From Selaginella tamariscina (Eukaryota; Streptophyta; Lycopodiopsida; Selaginellales; Selaginellaceae): a stretch of DNA of 64,000 nucleotides. The notes under the pieces are model-generated. The model was not told the DNA's origin. It saw only the letters and a program-made list of their open reading frames with translations, and did no database searches. A program made the position numbers and the translations under genes. Each line of letters starts with the position of its first letter. Position 1 is the stretch's first letter. Below, piece after piece: positions 37,416-51,620 of this stretch. The stretch covers positions 62,001-126,000 of the forward strand of contig PUQB01000003.1 of NCBI GenBank assembly GCA_003024785.1. Direction: 5' to 3'.

Positions 37416-38263
37416 AATGCAATTTTATATATGGCATATAGACATGTTTAGCTTATCCAACTCAATATAATCTTAATAATAAATAATGAACTATTCAATA
37501 AAATTGTATATTCTCACTATAATCGACGGCCAAGATGCAACTGATCCACAATATGAACATCTCCAGCTTAACCACGCTTACATAAGCAAGTTATTATCTA
37601 AAGTATGCATCTGTAATTTTAAATTGACGGATTTTGTACATAATCTGAATTATAAATAATTTAAGAGATTGGGCTCTACAATGTTAGTGTAGGAAAACAG
37701 TAATGTTTATTTTTAAAAAAACAGAGTTCTTCAACGTGCGGCTTCCAGGCCATGCTTTTTTTTAATTATTTAAAATCAGCGATGGTGAAAAATATAAAAC
37801 GTCTATAATTTTTAAGGTATTCATAAAACTAGTTACGAAAGTATTCTTAAACATTATTAGGGATTACTGTTTTTACGTATACATATATTGTATATGATGC
37901 ATGGAATATTGTAAAAGCATATTCTCAACAATAGGAAAGGCGTCCCATGTATGTATCCATATAAAATATATATAATATTATATATACGTATATGTATATG
38001 GAGAGAGGTGTATACGTAGCTGAAAGATTTGAAGAGTGATTTTTCAATTTGGTATATCCCTTATTTTAATGAATATAATTTGTTAGTGTTATATATATAT
38101 TAATAATTAGTTTTTTATATGTGGCATATTATAATAGTTTATTTATAATAATAATATATTACTAACATTCTAATCTGGTCTACGTGCATTTATAAACCGT
38201 ACCGTCAATGTTAATAAAAGTCTCTCCATAATCGTTTCTTGTCGACGGTCAAAGCAAGCGTTA

Positions 38264-38303
<40 letters not shown>

Positions 38304-40417
38304 AAATATATTTCTAAATTATTCTACAAGAATGAGTACACCTCGTATCCTTATATATGTATATACACTCATATGTACACACATATATCTAGAACAAATT
38401 AAGTTGATATTTAATGTTGCGATAAATATATAGATAATGCGGTAATTATTTTCATGTAATTTTTTGGTGATATCTAAAATCTTCCAATAATTTGTATTAT
38501 GAATAACTTTAGCTCTCTTAATTTTTTACCTTGAAAAGCATGTAACATTTATGTTATTATCTTGTTTATAATAACATAAATAAATAATCTCCACCCCGCA
38601 AACCGTCTGGTTTCAATTCAAATCGTCTAATCTAATTTTAAAACTCAATGTTTTTTGGCACTTCACCGTATTTTCATTATTTTCTTCCTTTAAAACTTAA
38701 TTTATTAACTGCAACTCCGGAACTCTTTCACAATCCAGCCCCCTTTTGTATTAATGATAACTTATTTAATTAGCAGGGGAAATATATTTAAAGAAAAAAC
38801 CTATATATACAAATTATGTATATAGATAAAATGCATTAACCACAAAGGTCTGTTTAATTTATATCCTTTAAATGTATAAAAATCATTATGTATGTGTACG
38901 TACTATATATTTTCGAGAAAGTTATTTCTTTTTAAACTAGAACCTAAATCAAATTGTGACGTTAACAAAAGACTATAAAAGTGCATCTATATATTGTTTA
39001 AGAGAAACTGTATGCACTTTGTATGTATACATGCACGTTAATTGATTAAAATAATCACAATGTTGAGTTTAACGTGTCAACATGAGAATACATTAAATAT
39101 AATATAATAAACTATTTATTAAAATCATCCGCTCATCAAAATAATATCACGTAATTAAAAATAAAGTACATTGCCAAGAATATACTGAGAAAAAAAATAG
39201 GGGATACACCATAGATGTACATTTGCATTGTATGAGAGTGTATTTCAAAAGCCGTGATATTGAAAAGTGTGTGTGTTGAGTTCAATTCTTTTGAACGGGA
39301 GAAAGAAGTAAAACGTATCGATAAGTTTTTAAAACTTGAGATAAGCAACTTGAAAGCCTCGTAACAATTTACAACAAACTATGCATGAGAATACGCTGGT
39401 AAGATGTCACATGTGGCCTATAACAGTGTCTGTACAAAAACTGTATATTTTGGAATGGTTTAATTTAATTCTTTATATAGCTACGAATGAGATTCATACT
39501 ATATGTATGTGTGTGTGTGTGTGTGTGTTATAACCTGTATATGGTAGTGTATATGCTGTATATATTAATTACGAAAGTTCTCTAGACGTAGATATACGCG
39601 TGTATACATATGTACATGTATGTGAGGTCTCTTAAACACGCACCTGTATTATGTTCAATATGATATATGTATATACGAATGTGTATGTGTACATATAGAT
39701 GTCTAAGAGGATTCCTTCTTCATTTTTTAATGTAAATAGAGGTTACGAATTATTTAGTTGTAAACTCTATGAGATCGAGAGATTTTCTTAATAGATGCAT
39801 GATACATCCATACATATATAATACTTTTTCTCTCTTAGTTCACTGTATGTATGTATATACTTTATATGCATATAATATGTATATATACGTACATGTATAT
39901 CTGAGTGTATATGTAGTTATCATAAATCTTTTCAAATTTCGATATCCCTTAGTTTAATTAATATAATTTCTCAATGTTTATAAACACTTGAATAAATAAT
40001 ATATTATCTACGTTTAGCAGTATGTATATGCTATATGCATACACATACTATATATACACATATATGCATGCATATATAGCTTGGGATTTCAATATTTTCT
40101 GACTTAAAAACTTAATCTGTATATATTGTAAACATGCATCTTGCAATGCACTTGACTGTGTGTGTGCGTGTGTGTTAATATGTGTGTATTCAGGTGAATG
40201 CAGAACTTGCTCCTGCGAAAGCATTTACAAAAAAATTAAGATAAATAATAATTAAAATTTACAAAGATTTTAGTCAATATAAAGAAAATTACTTAAAACA
40301 AATATTTTAAGAACTTCATATAATATTCATGATAATGTCAAATATAATTTAAGAAAATTCTAATATTAGTCACTTTATTTGAAATTTGTTCTTATTAATC
40401 TAAAAAAAATTGTAATG

Positions 40418-40468
<51 letters not shown>

Positions 40469-41135
40469 TTGTATGTATATATATATATATATGTATATAT
40501 ATATAATTTATTACAAATTGGAATGAAATAGAAAATGTTAACCACGACGATAGATGCAGAAACGGGTACATAATCCAGACTTCATTAGTAAAGAGTTCGG
40601 TTTACCTCTCTCTCTCTCTCGAGGAAGTGAAGGACAGTACGGAGCTAAACGTGGCATCCGCCTGGTTTACTGTCAGAACTGGCACATAATATAACCTTTG
40701 AAGAGCAAACCAGTACGCTGTTAGTACGAAACATCCACGCGGCGTCTGTATCGTGAACGACGAGCTTTAAATAACATAGTATCAATGGAATTAATATAAT
40801 TAATTAGTGCTTCAACATGGTGAGCTTTTCATCCTTATATAAGATACCGAGTATATCCTGAAGAACGAATATCCCTAGATATTTTCGTTAAACCCTAGAT
40901 AATCAAATGGGAATATTCCGTCATTGAGTATCTGTTAGGCAGTGCGGTAGCATTTTTTTAGTCCCAACACACTCCCCCACACGCACGCACGCTGTCAGTT
41001 AATATATATATATATATATATAATTATTTCTTGGTATTCTCTCAAGTCTAGTGAGATTTTCACAAAATCTTTCTGATAATCTTCTTCCTCTTCCTTATCT
41101 TGATCTTGTTTGCATTAGATTCAACTACTACAAAC
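37051..41135. other. AT-rich intergenic region with TA microsatellites
   Basis: No gene supported in 4 kb. Long TA runs at about 37375-37412, 38265-38301, 40422-40464 and 41000-41022. Repeated short TATGTATATA-type motifs. The last 280 bases belong to the duplicated unit upstream of the pyruvate decarboxylase copies. Confidence 0.6.
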
Positions 41136-43300
<2,165 letters not shown>

Positions 43301-43901
43301 CCACTCATGATATGATATGATTAAATCATGTTTCATTGTTTTAAAAAAATATATCCAAAATTATTAGCAAGTAGCACGTGATCCAAGTTATTTTTATGTT
43401 AAAGTGTATAAAAAATTTATATCTTAAATATAATATTTAACTTGATTTAACCGTAGTTTTATACCATGGAATCTACATATACAGATTTAAAGACACGAGA
43501 GAGATAGAAGCACGTTAAATAATTATTTAATGTTATTATAATGTTAAATTAAAACTATGTCAAACCAAATTAATGTGTATAAATGATGTGTACACTCATT
43601 AAACACACAACTAGCTAGCTCTCTCTCTCTCTCTCTCTAGAGAGAGAGAGAGAGAGAGAGAGATTATATTATATCATCCTTTTATAAAAAGACAAGCTTT
43701 ATTCAATGAACACAAAGAGAAATATAGGTTTAATATGTATATATTGGAGAAGGTACATGAAATTAATTTATAATATATCTTTAATAATGTGAATATATTG
43801 CAAAAACAAGAACATGAGTTAAATATTAACCATAGCATTTAATAATGTCATAGTCACGGTCATAATTATTTGATTACATAGTATGAAAGAATTATCAACC
43901 G

Positions 43902-43994
43902 ATGTATGTGCTAAAATAGGATTTATTCACGTGTGCGTATGTATGTCTAATACATAGACACACACGTGAATAAATCCTATTTTAGCACATACAT
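43902..43994. repeat. Perfect 34-bp inverted repeat (hairpin)
   Basis: Arms 43902-43935 and 43961-43994 are exact reverse complements and enclose a 25-base loop. Each arm includes ATTCACGTGTG, so a G-box core is present twice. The fold would be a long perfect hairpin in DNA or RNA. It may be a foldback MITE remnant or a small-RNA precursor. Confidence 0.85.
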
Positions 43995-44665
43995 GTACTT
44001 TAAAAAATTCTACATATATCAATCAAAGTTTAATATTATATATATCAAATTATTATATGTACCTTTTGTAGGATGGATGTGACATGATGTGTACTTTCTT
44101 TGACATTGTATTTTCAATGACCTGATGTGCCTGGTTGACCTGGTCAGCACCTGTACCTGCAGCAATGCCCTAATGTGCCTGGTTGACTTCAACAGAGCAA
44201 TGTTGGCACTTGCAAATAAAACACAAGAAAGTCATTTCTGAATATGGTTACACATTATCAACCTTTATATATAGGTCTGCACATAATCTTTGTATGTATT
44301 TATATCATTATTTATTTGACTACATACTCTTTGTTTCTCACACACACTATGCATTACATATTATTTGTTTGACTGCATATTCTTTCTCTGTCTGACACAC
44401 ACTTTTATATATATATATATATACACACACATAAATATTATTTCTTTGACTACATATTCTTTCTTTCTCTCTCTCTCACACACACACACACATTTATAAT
44501 ATATGAATTTACATATGTATTGCTTTAATAAATATAAATATTACTTATTTGATTACATACTCTTTCTTGCCTTGTATAATCTATGAAATACATAGTGTGT
44601 AGGTGTTTACTGCATATTCCAAGAATATCCCAGTCAAAACCAAGTATCCTGTAGAGCTCTACATA

Positions 44666-44912
44666 AAGAACGAATATCCCTAGATATTTTCGTTAAACCG
44701 TAGATAATCCATGGGTTTAAATGGGAATATTCCATCGTTGAGTATTGTTAGGTGTACAGTTCTTTAGTCCCAAACACACTCCCCCCTCCACACACACGCA
44801 CGCTGTCGGGTAATATATGCGCGTTATACTTCTGCCCTAATCTTTTGATAATCTTGAGATTTTCACGAAATCTTTCTTGATCTTGTTTGCATTAGATTCA
44901 ACTACTGCAAAC
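44666..44912. repeat. Duplicated upstream segment of the decarboxylase unit
   Basis: Matches 40858-41135 with small indels (shared GAACGAATATCCCTAGATAT and GTCCCAAACACACTCCCCC-like blocks). The tandem duplication therefore included promoter sequence and began at least 280 bases before the ATG. Confidence 0.85.
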
Positions 44913-45409
44913 ATGGTTGAGTCGGACAGTGTCGGGGAAGCCATCCTCGATGCAATCCGTCTACATAGCTCGGAGACTGGTCGAGATCGGTGTGAGCGAT
45001 GTGTTTGCTGTTCCTGGGGACTTCAACCTGGTTCTGCTCGATCAGCTCATCGAGCAGCCCGGTCGGGTGCTGTAACGAGCTCAATGCGGGATACGCAGGT
45101 ACGCTCGATGGTGCTTGTGCGGTTCTGTTGGCGGTCTGAGCGTGCCTAATGCGACTGCCGGTGCGTACAGGGAGAATCTGCCTGTGATCTGCATTGCCGA
45201 ACACGAACGACTATGGCACCAACAGGATTCTTCATCACACTATCGGCCTCCCCAGGAGCTTCGTTACATTCAGACTGTGAGTGTAGATTGTTCGTTTTCT
45301 CGCTTAGTTTTGATGCACTGATAGGCAGTTTCTTCCGTTTTCGTATGTAAAGACCAGTTTTTCGGATATATAGAGTATTGGGGAGAATTACATATAGATC
45401 CTTCACTCA

Positions 45410-45444
<35 letters not shown>

Positions 45445-46527
45445 CACACACAACACACACACACACACACACAATATATATATATATATATATATGGGTT
45501 GTTTGTTTTTGCGGTTTGATTCACGGGTTTTGTGGTTGTACAGAACGTGATGCACACGAGCTCATTGACGGTGCCATTTCAACTGCGCTGCATGAGAGCA
45601 AGCCTGTCTATATCAGCGTCTGTTGCGACTTGGCAGGCTTCCCTCATCCCACATGTAGCAAGGAGCCAGTTCCTTACGCTCTCAGCCCCAGGTATGCTAC
45701 ATATTACATCAACTTACATATACATATGCGTTGTTATTATATAATTTGTTTAGAATCCTACAAAGTCCCTGTCTATATTTGGGAGACAGTGTTTCATTGT
45801 CCTCTGAACTTTCCGGTTCATTGCTTCCTATTATGTGTGTTTACGTGTCTTGTCGCATGCATGCAGATACGACGGCTTGTCTCTCTCTACACACACCCCA
45901 CGTTATCGTGAAAGAACACATAGTCACGTATATGCAAGAGTATAATGGACTTCTTTTGAAGGATTACGAACCTGCAGAGCTTGGAAGCGGAAGTGGAGGC
46001 AGCTGAACGGAGCAGTGAAGCCTGTTCTTGTTTGAGGGAGCTCCACAGCACAGGACGCATTCGTCAGGCTTGCCGACGTTTCTGGCTACCCCGTTGCTGT
46101 CATGCCTTCTGCGAAAGGCTAGTTCCCAGAGAACCATCCTTTACTTTCACTTGTACCTACTGGGGAGCCGTCAGCAGCCCCTTCTGCTGCGAGATAGTCG
46201 AGTCCGCAGATGCGTATCTAGTTGCAGGTAACGACACACACCAACATACTAAATTCGTATAGGTCCCGTGCTCAATGACTACAGCTCAGTGGGATTTCCC
46301 TTCTTATCAAGAAGGAGAACAGATAATAGTACAGCCAGAGGGGTTACCATCGGTGGGAATTTGTCGTTTGGGTGTTCCTCATGAAGGATTTCCTCAAAGC
46401 GCTGGCTAAGCGTCTTAAGAGGAACGAGGCTGATTTCGAGAGCTGTGCCTCAATGCCATGGACGATCCTCTCCGCATCAACATCCTCTTCAAGGACATTC
46501 AGGTTCTCCTCTCTCTCTCTATCTCTG

Positions 46528-46564
<37 letters not shown>

Positions 46565-47464
46565 GGCATGCATTGTGATACAATACGTCTTGTGTAGATG
46601 AACTGTATGTATATATTGATTCTTTTGCTAAACAGGAAATGCTGAGGGACACCGCTGTGATTGCGGAAACCGGTGATTCGTGGTTCAACTGCCAGAAGCT
46701 TGGGATGTGGTAGGTATATGTGTTGTGTGTGTGTTGTGAACGTGCTTAATGCAATCAATCCCTTTAAACATATTAAGCACGCAATGAGTACAGCTGTGTG
46801 TGTCTGATCTTAATTAAATTTCATATAAGCAGGTTCGATTTCCAAATGCAATATCGATCGAATGGGTGTTCAGTTGGTGCTACTCTTGGCTATGTACAGG
46901 CTGCTAAAGACAAGCGTGTCATCTCCTGCATTGGAGACGGCAATATTCTCCCACATATATATGTTTGTGAGTTTGTATGTGTGTGTTTTGCAGGTGACTG
47001 CTCAGGATGTGTCTACTATGATACAGAAGAACATGATATCCTGATCAACAACGGGGGATATACCATCGAGGTTGAAATCCACGACGGTCCTTACAAGGTC
47101 ATCAAGAACTGGAATTATTGTGGCCTTGTAGATGCTTTCCACAACAACGACGGCAACTGCTGGGCCGTCAAGGTATCCGTGCGTGGGTGCGTGTGCAGTT
47201 ATATGGTAGCAATTGAATATAATCCGATATAAGATGAGTACTCGTGTGTGCGTGATGACAAGATGAATATATACACATAAGTTGAGTAAAAGTATATGTA
47301 CAGGTAAGGAAAGCTGAAGGATGCGATAGCCAAGGCGAGGGCAGAAGAAGGATAGCCTGTGCCCTATAGAATGTATCCTTCACAAGGATGATACGAGCAA
47401 GGAGCTTATCGAGTGGGGAAGCCGCGTCTCTTCTGCCAACAGCCGGCCTTCCAACCCTCAGTAA
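44913..47464 (+). pseudogene. PDC: Pyruvate decarboxylase, decayed copy 2
   Basis: A tandem relative of copy 1 reaching the family C-terminus. Readable blocks: RRLVEIGVSDVFAVPGDFNL, then TNRILHHTIGL, DAHELIDGAISTALHESKP with VYISVCCDLAGFPHPT. Then [43 protein letters not shown] (thiamine-diphosphate site), [48 protein letters not shown] and the end [19 protein letters not shown] followed by TAA at 47462-47464. Defects: early frame change, deletion after LIEQPG, the same TGA after AVKPVLV as copy 1, deletions in AAAEFL and after QKL, frame changes near 46300-46480 and in the last exon. Each copy keeps segments the other lost, so they decayed separately after duplication. Confidence 0.88.
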
Positions 47465-47949
47465 AACCAACCATCTCCAGGTGTATATATATATATTCAT
47501 CCAAAATAAAATGGTATTTTGGTTTACTCTCTCTCTCTCGTATTGTCTCTTCCTCCTCGCCGTGTATATGTGTGTTTGCGTGTGTATAGATATGTAAGCA
47601 TACTCCGAGAAGTGGATATCAGTAGTAATCTACATTATGAATTAAAGGTAATTAAATAGAAACCGTCGGATTGAAAATTTTAAAATTATGTAATTTGTTC
47701 TGCCCTAAACAGAGGGTTAGTCATCCGTGTGTGTTCTCTCTGGTCGTGGTTCTTCAAACGTAACATGATCACACATGAACACACCACGAATAACCAACCT
47801 AATAACAATCAATTAGTAGGTAATAATTAAGTCGTTTAACTCATAACTAAGTCGGTTATATATGTGTCACTGTATGTATGTGTGTATTGCTCTGTGTATG
47901 TATGTGGCGTTGTGCATGTTTAATACATGTGCATATATGTATATGCGTG
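47465..47949. other. Intergenic, no gene seen
   Basis: Spacer after the second decarboxylase copy, with short TG and CT runs. Confidence 0.5.
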
Positions 47950-49124
47950 GAAGTTACCAGGCAACCAACTGAGAGTACACTGGAGTATGATGTTCGGAGT
48001 GTATAATGGGAAATGAAGGTAAAAGTCCATCTCTTCCTAAGCTTAATCGACTGTATAAAACAATATATATATTTATATATAAGTTTACCTGTACATATAG
48101 TCCGACTAATAAGGTAGTAGTTAAGCCAAAAACAGCACCAATGCTTATACCTTATGCGTTTGCCAGAGGTGCTTCTCCGTCAAGTGAATAATACGGAACC
48201 ATTCCTTGTTACAACAAGGCATACTCCTACATACAGTATTATACAAACTAGTAAACTTGCTATAATCCCAATAGGCAAATCCCTCTGTAAAAAAATTAAT
48301 ATATAATTTACGTTGATGGGCACACAAGCACACATAAACATATAATTGATGGCTTATAATAATATATATAGTGTACCTTGGGATTCTTACTTTCTTCAGC
48401 AGAGTTTGCAACTGCATCAAAAACCTACATATCCAAAAGATACGATGGTTGCCTGTAACTATCGCACCAAAACCATTAGGTGTCCAGTTGGATAGGTCCA
48501 CGTTGAAACTCCCGCCAAAATCATCAGCAACACAATACACACCTAAATAAGTTAGGCGTGTGTGTGTGTGTGTGCGCGTGCGTTACCTTGTTTAAAAGTC
48601 ATGACGGAGTTTACAGTTGCAGACTCACGAATACCCATACAAAGAAGGGCAGTGAGAAGGGCGGGTAAGGCAGGTGCAAGTGCATTGATCGAAAGCCATC
48701 CACCTAGGATTTCATATCCACCTGGACCAATCCACGTGGGTAAGTGATGCTTAAGGAATAAACATGTGAGATAGGCTGCTAGGCTTCGACTGATGTTTGC
48801 AGCACCAATGTGGTAATCGACCTGTTTAGTATAATAAACAACAGTTTATTGTTAAGTATGCGGTATCACTAAATACTATACACTTAACAATACACTGATG
48901 TTGATTATTCACTAGTTACTGCCTTCGTATATGTTGTACGATATAAAGCATAGCACCTATACTAAAAACACACACACAACCACACACATGAGGTGTACAA
49001 AGTCAAGGAACCCCAGGAGCTCGTTGAATGTGGAACGTGCAGCTGGGAAACGGCTCGACAGTTCCGCATAGCATAGTGCATTCAATACACATCCTGCTCC
49101 CACTAACACAAAGCTTAGTGTAAC
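47950..49124 (-). pseudogene. Cationic amino acid transporter (CAT) remnant
   Basis: Minus-strand segments match plant CAT transporters (APC superfamily) in order. From 48999-49124: LNALCYAELSSRFPAA. From 48587-48821: HIGAANISRSLAAYLTCL, then LGGWLSINALAPALPALLTA and GIRESATVNSVM. From 48377-48542: FNVDLSNWTPNGFGAIVTG, VGFDAVANSAEESKNPK in a shifted frame. From about 48077-48276: RDLPIGIIASLLVCIILYVG, then ISIGAVFGLTTTLLVGLYVQ. Lastly SLGRDGLLPS and HHTPVYSQ near 47960-48050. The N-terminal helices, the glycine-rich substrate site and the C-terminal third are missing. Several frames shift within exons, and a stretch before ISIGAV is deleted with a stop. A family member moves basic amino acids across the plasma membrane or tonoplast; this copy cannot. 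Confidence 0.78.
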
Positions 49125-49450
49125 CTGGTTTAACGAAAACAATACCAGTTCAACGTGTCTGTGTGGTGCACGCACATGACAATCGACAATTTTAGTAAGC
49201 AGATGGTGTGTATAATCACTCACTTACTTGTTATCAGCTGAACTAATATCAGTTACATAGAAGAATATCCATTATAGAAATCATTACCATTAATTGGATC
49301 TCTCTCTCTCTCTCTCCTTTACAATGAAATAAATCTGTATACTCTTTTAAAGTGCATTATCTATTTTGCGATGGAAGTTACGTACGCGTGTATGTACTGT
49401 TCAAGCATGAGATATATGCTAATGAACTGCTTATCAATAAATATATATAT

Positions 49451-49457
<7 letters not shown>

Positions 49458-49535
<78 letters not shown>
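49458..49535. repeat. (GA)n microsatellite
   Basis: Nearly pure GA run of almost 80 bases preceded by a TA run; lies between the CAT remnant and the FUSC-like gene. Confidence 0.97.
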
Positions 49536-49538
<3 letters not shown>

Positions 49539-49982
49539 TTTTACAAATTGTATATTTGCTTCTCAATCTTTGCTATTTCACCAGCAAGGCTTCATTAGCA
49601 AACATCAAGGCACCATAAACAAATGCAGCCTCTATATTGTGCTCACTCTTTTTCTGTATGTGGTCATGACTAACACTTACGAACTTTCTCCATATGTTGC
49701 TATCTTTGATCGGTTTTCTATGTCTTGTTGTGGATGTTTTAGAGGGAGCTCCACCTAATAATCTCTGTCTTAGCGACTCTACCTTCGAGAAAACCTCGCA
49801 ATGAATGAGTTCTTTTATGTCCTCCTCCCTGACATGCCCTACTCCTTCCCTGTAAACCAGGATATTGTGTACAATGATCTCAAAAATGTATACGAGCCCG
49901 TTGGGAGTTTAAGATCTTCATGTAGATGTGCCTCCCAACTATACGTGCTTTGCCTCGTTCATCAAGCTCAGTATATTAGTAC

Positions 49983-51620
49983 TCATTTCCTACCTGCTCG
50001 CTCAAACTCGCACAGTTTTGCATCCTTACAGCACTCGTGTGTGGAAGCATCGACCACCAAAGACATGCACTTGTCTATTTCCAAGGCTGTTGACAAGCAT
50101 ATTAAGATGCTAGACTTCCTGGGAAAGATGAGAGCTTCCACGACCACGAAAGAAGCAATACCTAACACACCCTCGGTCATCCTCGTCATCGCAAGGTCGC
50201 TGAGAGACGTCTTCTTCTCGTGACCAACGAGGAAGATGGCACCGATCAAGGTTGAGGCGCTTCCCACAGGCCCATAAAACTTGAGACTCGCAAAGAGTAT
50301 CCATGGTCCAAGAGCTAGGATGGAGAGAACCTGGTGCCAGTTTGTGTATACCGATACGACGTAACCGTAGAGTGTGCCCAGCACGATACCGTGGAGACGC
50401 ACGTTGGAGCCATCTTGGAAGCTATGGTATCCCATACCGACGATAAGTGTCGCCCAGATCGTGTACGGTTGTTTTACATGTACCTTGCAACTGCTGAAAT
50501 TACCATGGCGAGAGAGACCTTAGTGGCTTCAATGAGGCGATCTGTCTCCATGTGCATCATGAACAACTGTTTAAATGTAGGTTTGGGAGGTGCCTCGACG
50601 GTATGTTGTGTTTAGTAGACACTGGTATTACTGGTTTTGATTTGTTCAGCTTGTCTACTACCATTACCTGGTGGCCCTCTTGTAAAACAATTTGGTTAAC
50701 TACTTTACCCGTTTCGAGTAGCTTCCGCTCCATGCGAGTACTTTTACAACTGGGCCTTGTAGAAGATCTCTGACAAATTCAGGGAATGCTTCTTGTGACC
50801 CCGTTTCCATTGATTTTAAATGCAACACTAGCTTTCTGAGTCTCTTAAGCTGAGCATGAGAGAACTGCTTGTTTCTAAAACACTGCTCTAACCGGGTTTC
50901 CTCCTGAAAACACTTGTCAAAAATGTTATAAATGAAGTGTGTGTGTGTGTGTGTGTACATACCATGTGAAGGCTCTCAATGTTTGAGATGGCTTTTGCGC
51001 AACCTCGAACTGCAGTTTTTGCCTTATAAATGATAGATTGCCTATGAGTGTTATCCTCGGCAACAATTGCATCCAGTAGAGAGTCGAAACGGTTTGAAAT
51101 CATCCTAATTGAATATTTAATTTGCTGCCTTGCCTTGCCTGTTATAGACCCCACATATATGGTTCATTACTTCCACTAGCATATAATTTAAAAGAGACTC
51201 AATCTTTTAGCTGCCTCTTCCGTTTTCTAAACCAGGAGTCTCGCACACACACGCACGTACCTTGATAGATGCAAGCCTAGGTAACGGGAACGTGAGAGCT
51301 ATAATCGAGCATATGACTCCAAGGGATATGGTGCACCCAAACTTCAAAGGATAAAAAACTGTCCATGTGCTGCTGCAACCACATGAAGATGTGAGGCAAC
51401 AATAAGGGCGATTCTTTTACTGAGTAAGCTGGTAAAAGACGGATAAGAAAGTCAGGAGAGATACAGAAGGCCCCAGGAGATTAATCACGATTATACCCAT
51501 GGTTAATCCCTGCACTGCACTGATAATAACCGAGAAAGAATCACGTAAAACTTTACGAAGTGAGGATTCTCCAACTAATACAAAAGACAAAACGAAGGAA
51601 ACACAGGGAAAGAGGTCCAT
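49983..51620 (-). CDS. FUSC/ALMT-like multi-pass membrane protein (aromatic acid exporter type), frame disrupted
   Basis: Minus-strand exons at 51261-51620, 50963-51138, about 50700-50903 and about 49983-50560. The first encodes hydrophobic helices ending FPLPRLASIK, the second KARQQIKYSIRMISNRFDSL and AKTAVRGCAKAISNIESLHM, the third SHAQLKRLRKLVLHLKSME. The fourth has TIWATLIVGMGYHSFQDGSN, VRLHGIVLGTLYGYVVSVYT, FYGPVGSASTLIGAIF and ARMTEGVLG-like helices. This two-half layout matches plant FUSC family proteins (fusaric-acid-resistance / AaeB type), thought to export aromatic acids; substrates in plants are mostly unknown. Frame changes occur near 51418, 51360 and 50480, and the C-terminal end is uncertain (possible coding to about 49838). 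It may be a pseudogene or carry assembly indels. Confidence 0.65.

Larger units (their letters stand above)
43301..44912. other. AT-rich spacer between the decarboxylase copies
   Basis: No gene. Holds an inverted CT/GA microsatellite (43617-43662), a 34-bp perfect inverted repeat (43902-43994), two direct copies of ATGTGCCTGGTTGACYT (near 44127 and 44173), and CA/CT runs at 44395-44495. The last 250 bases (from about 44665) repeat the sequence upstream of copy 1. Confidence 0.6.
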
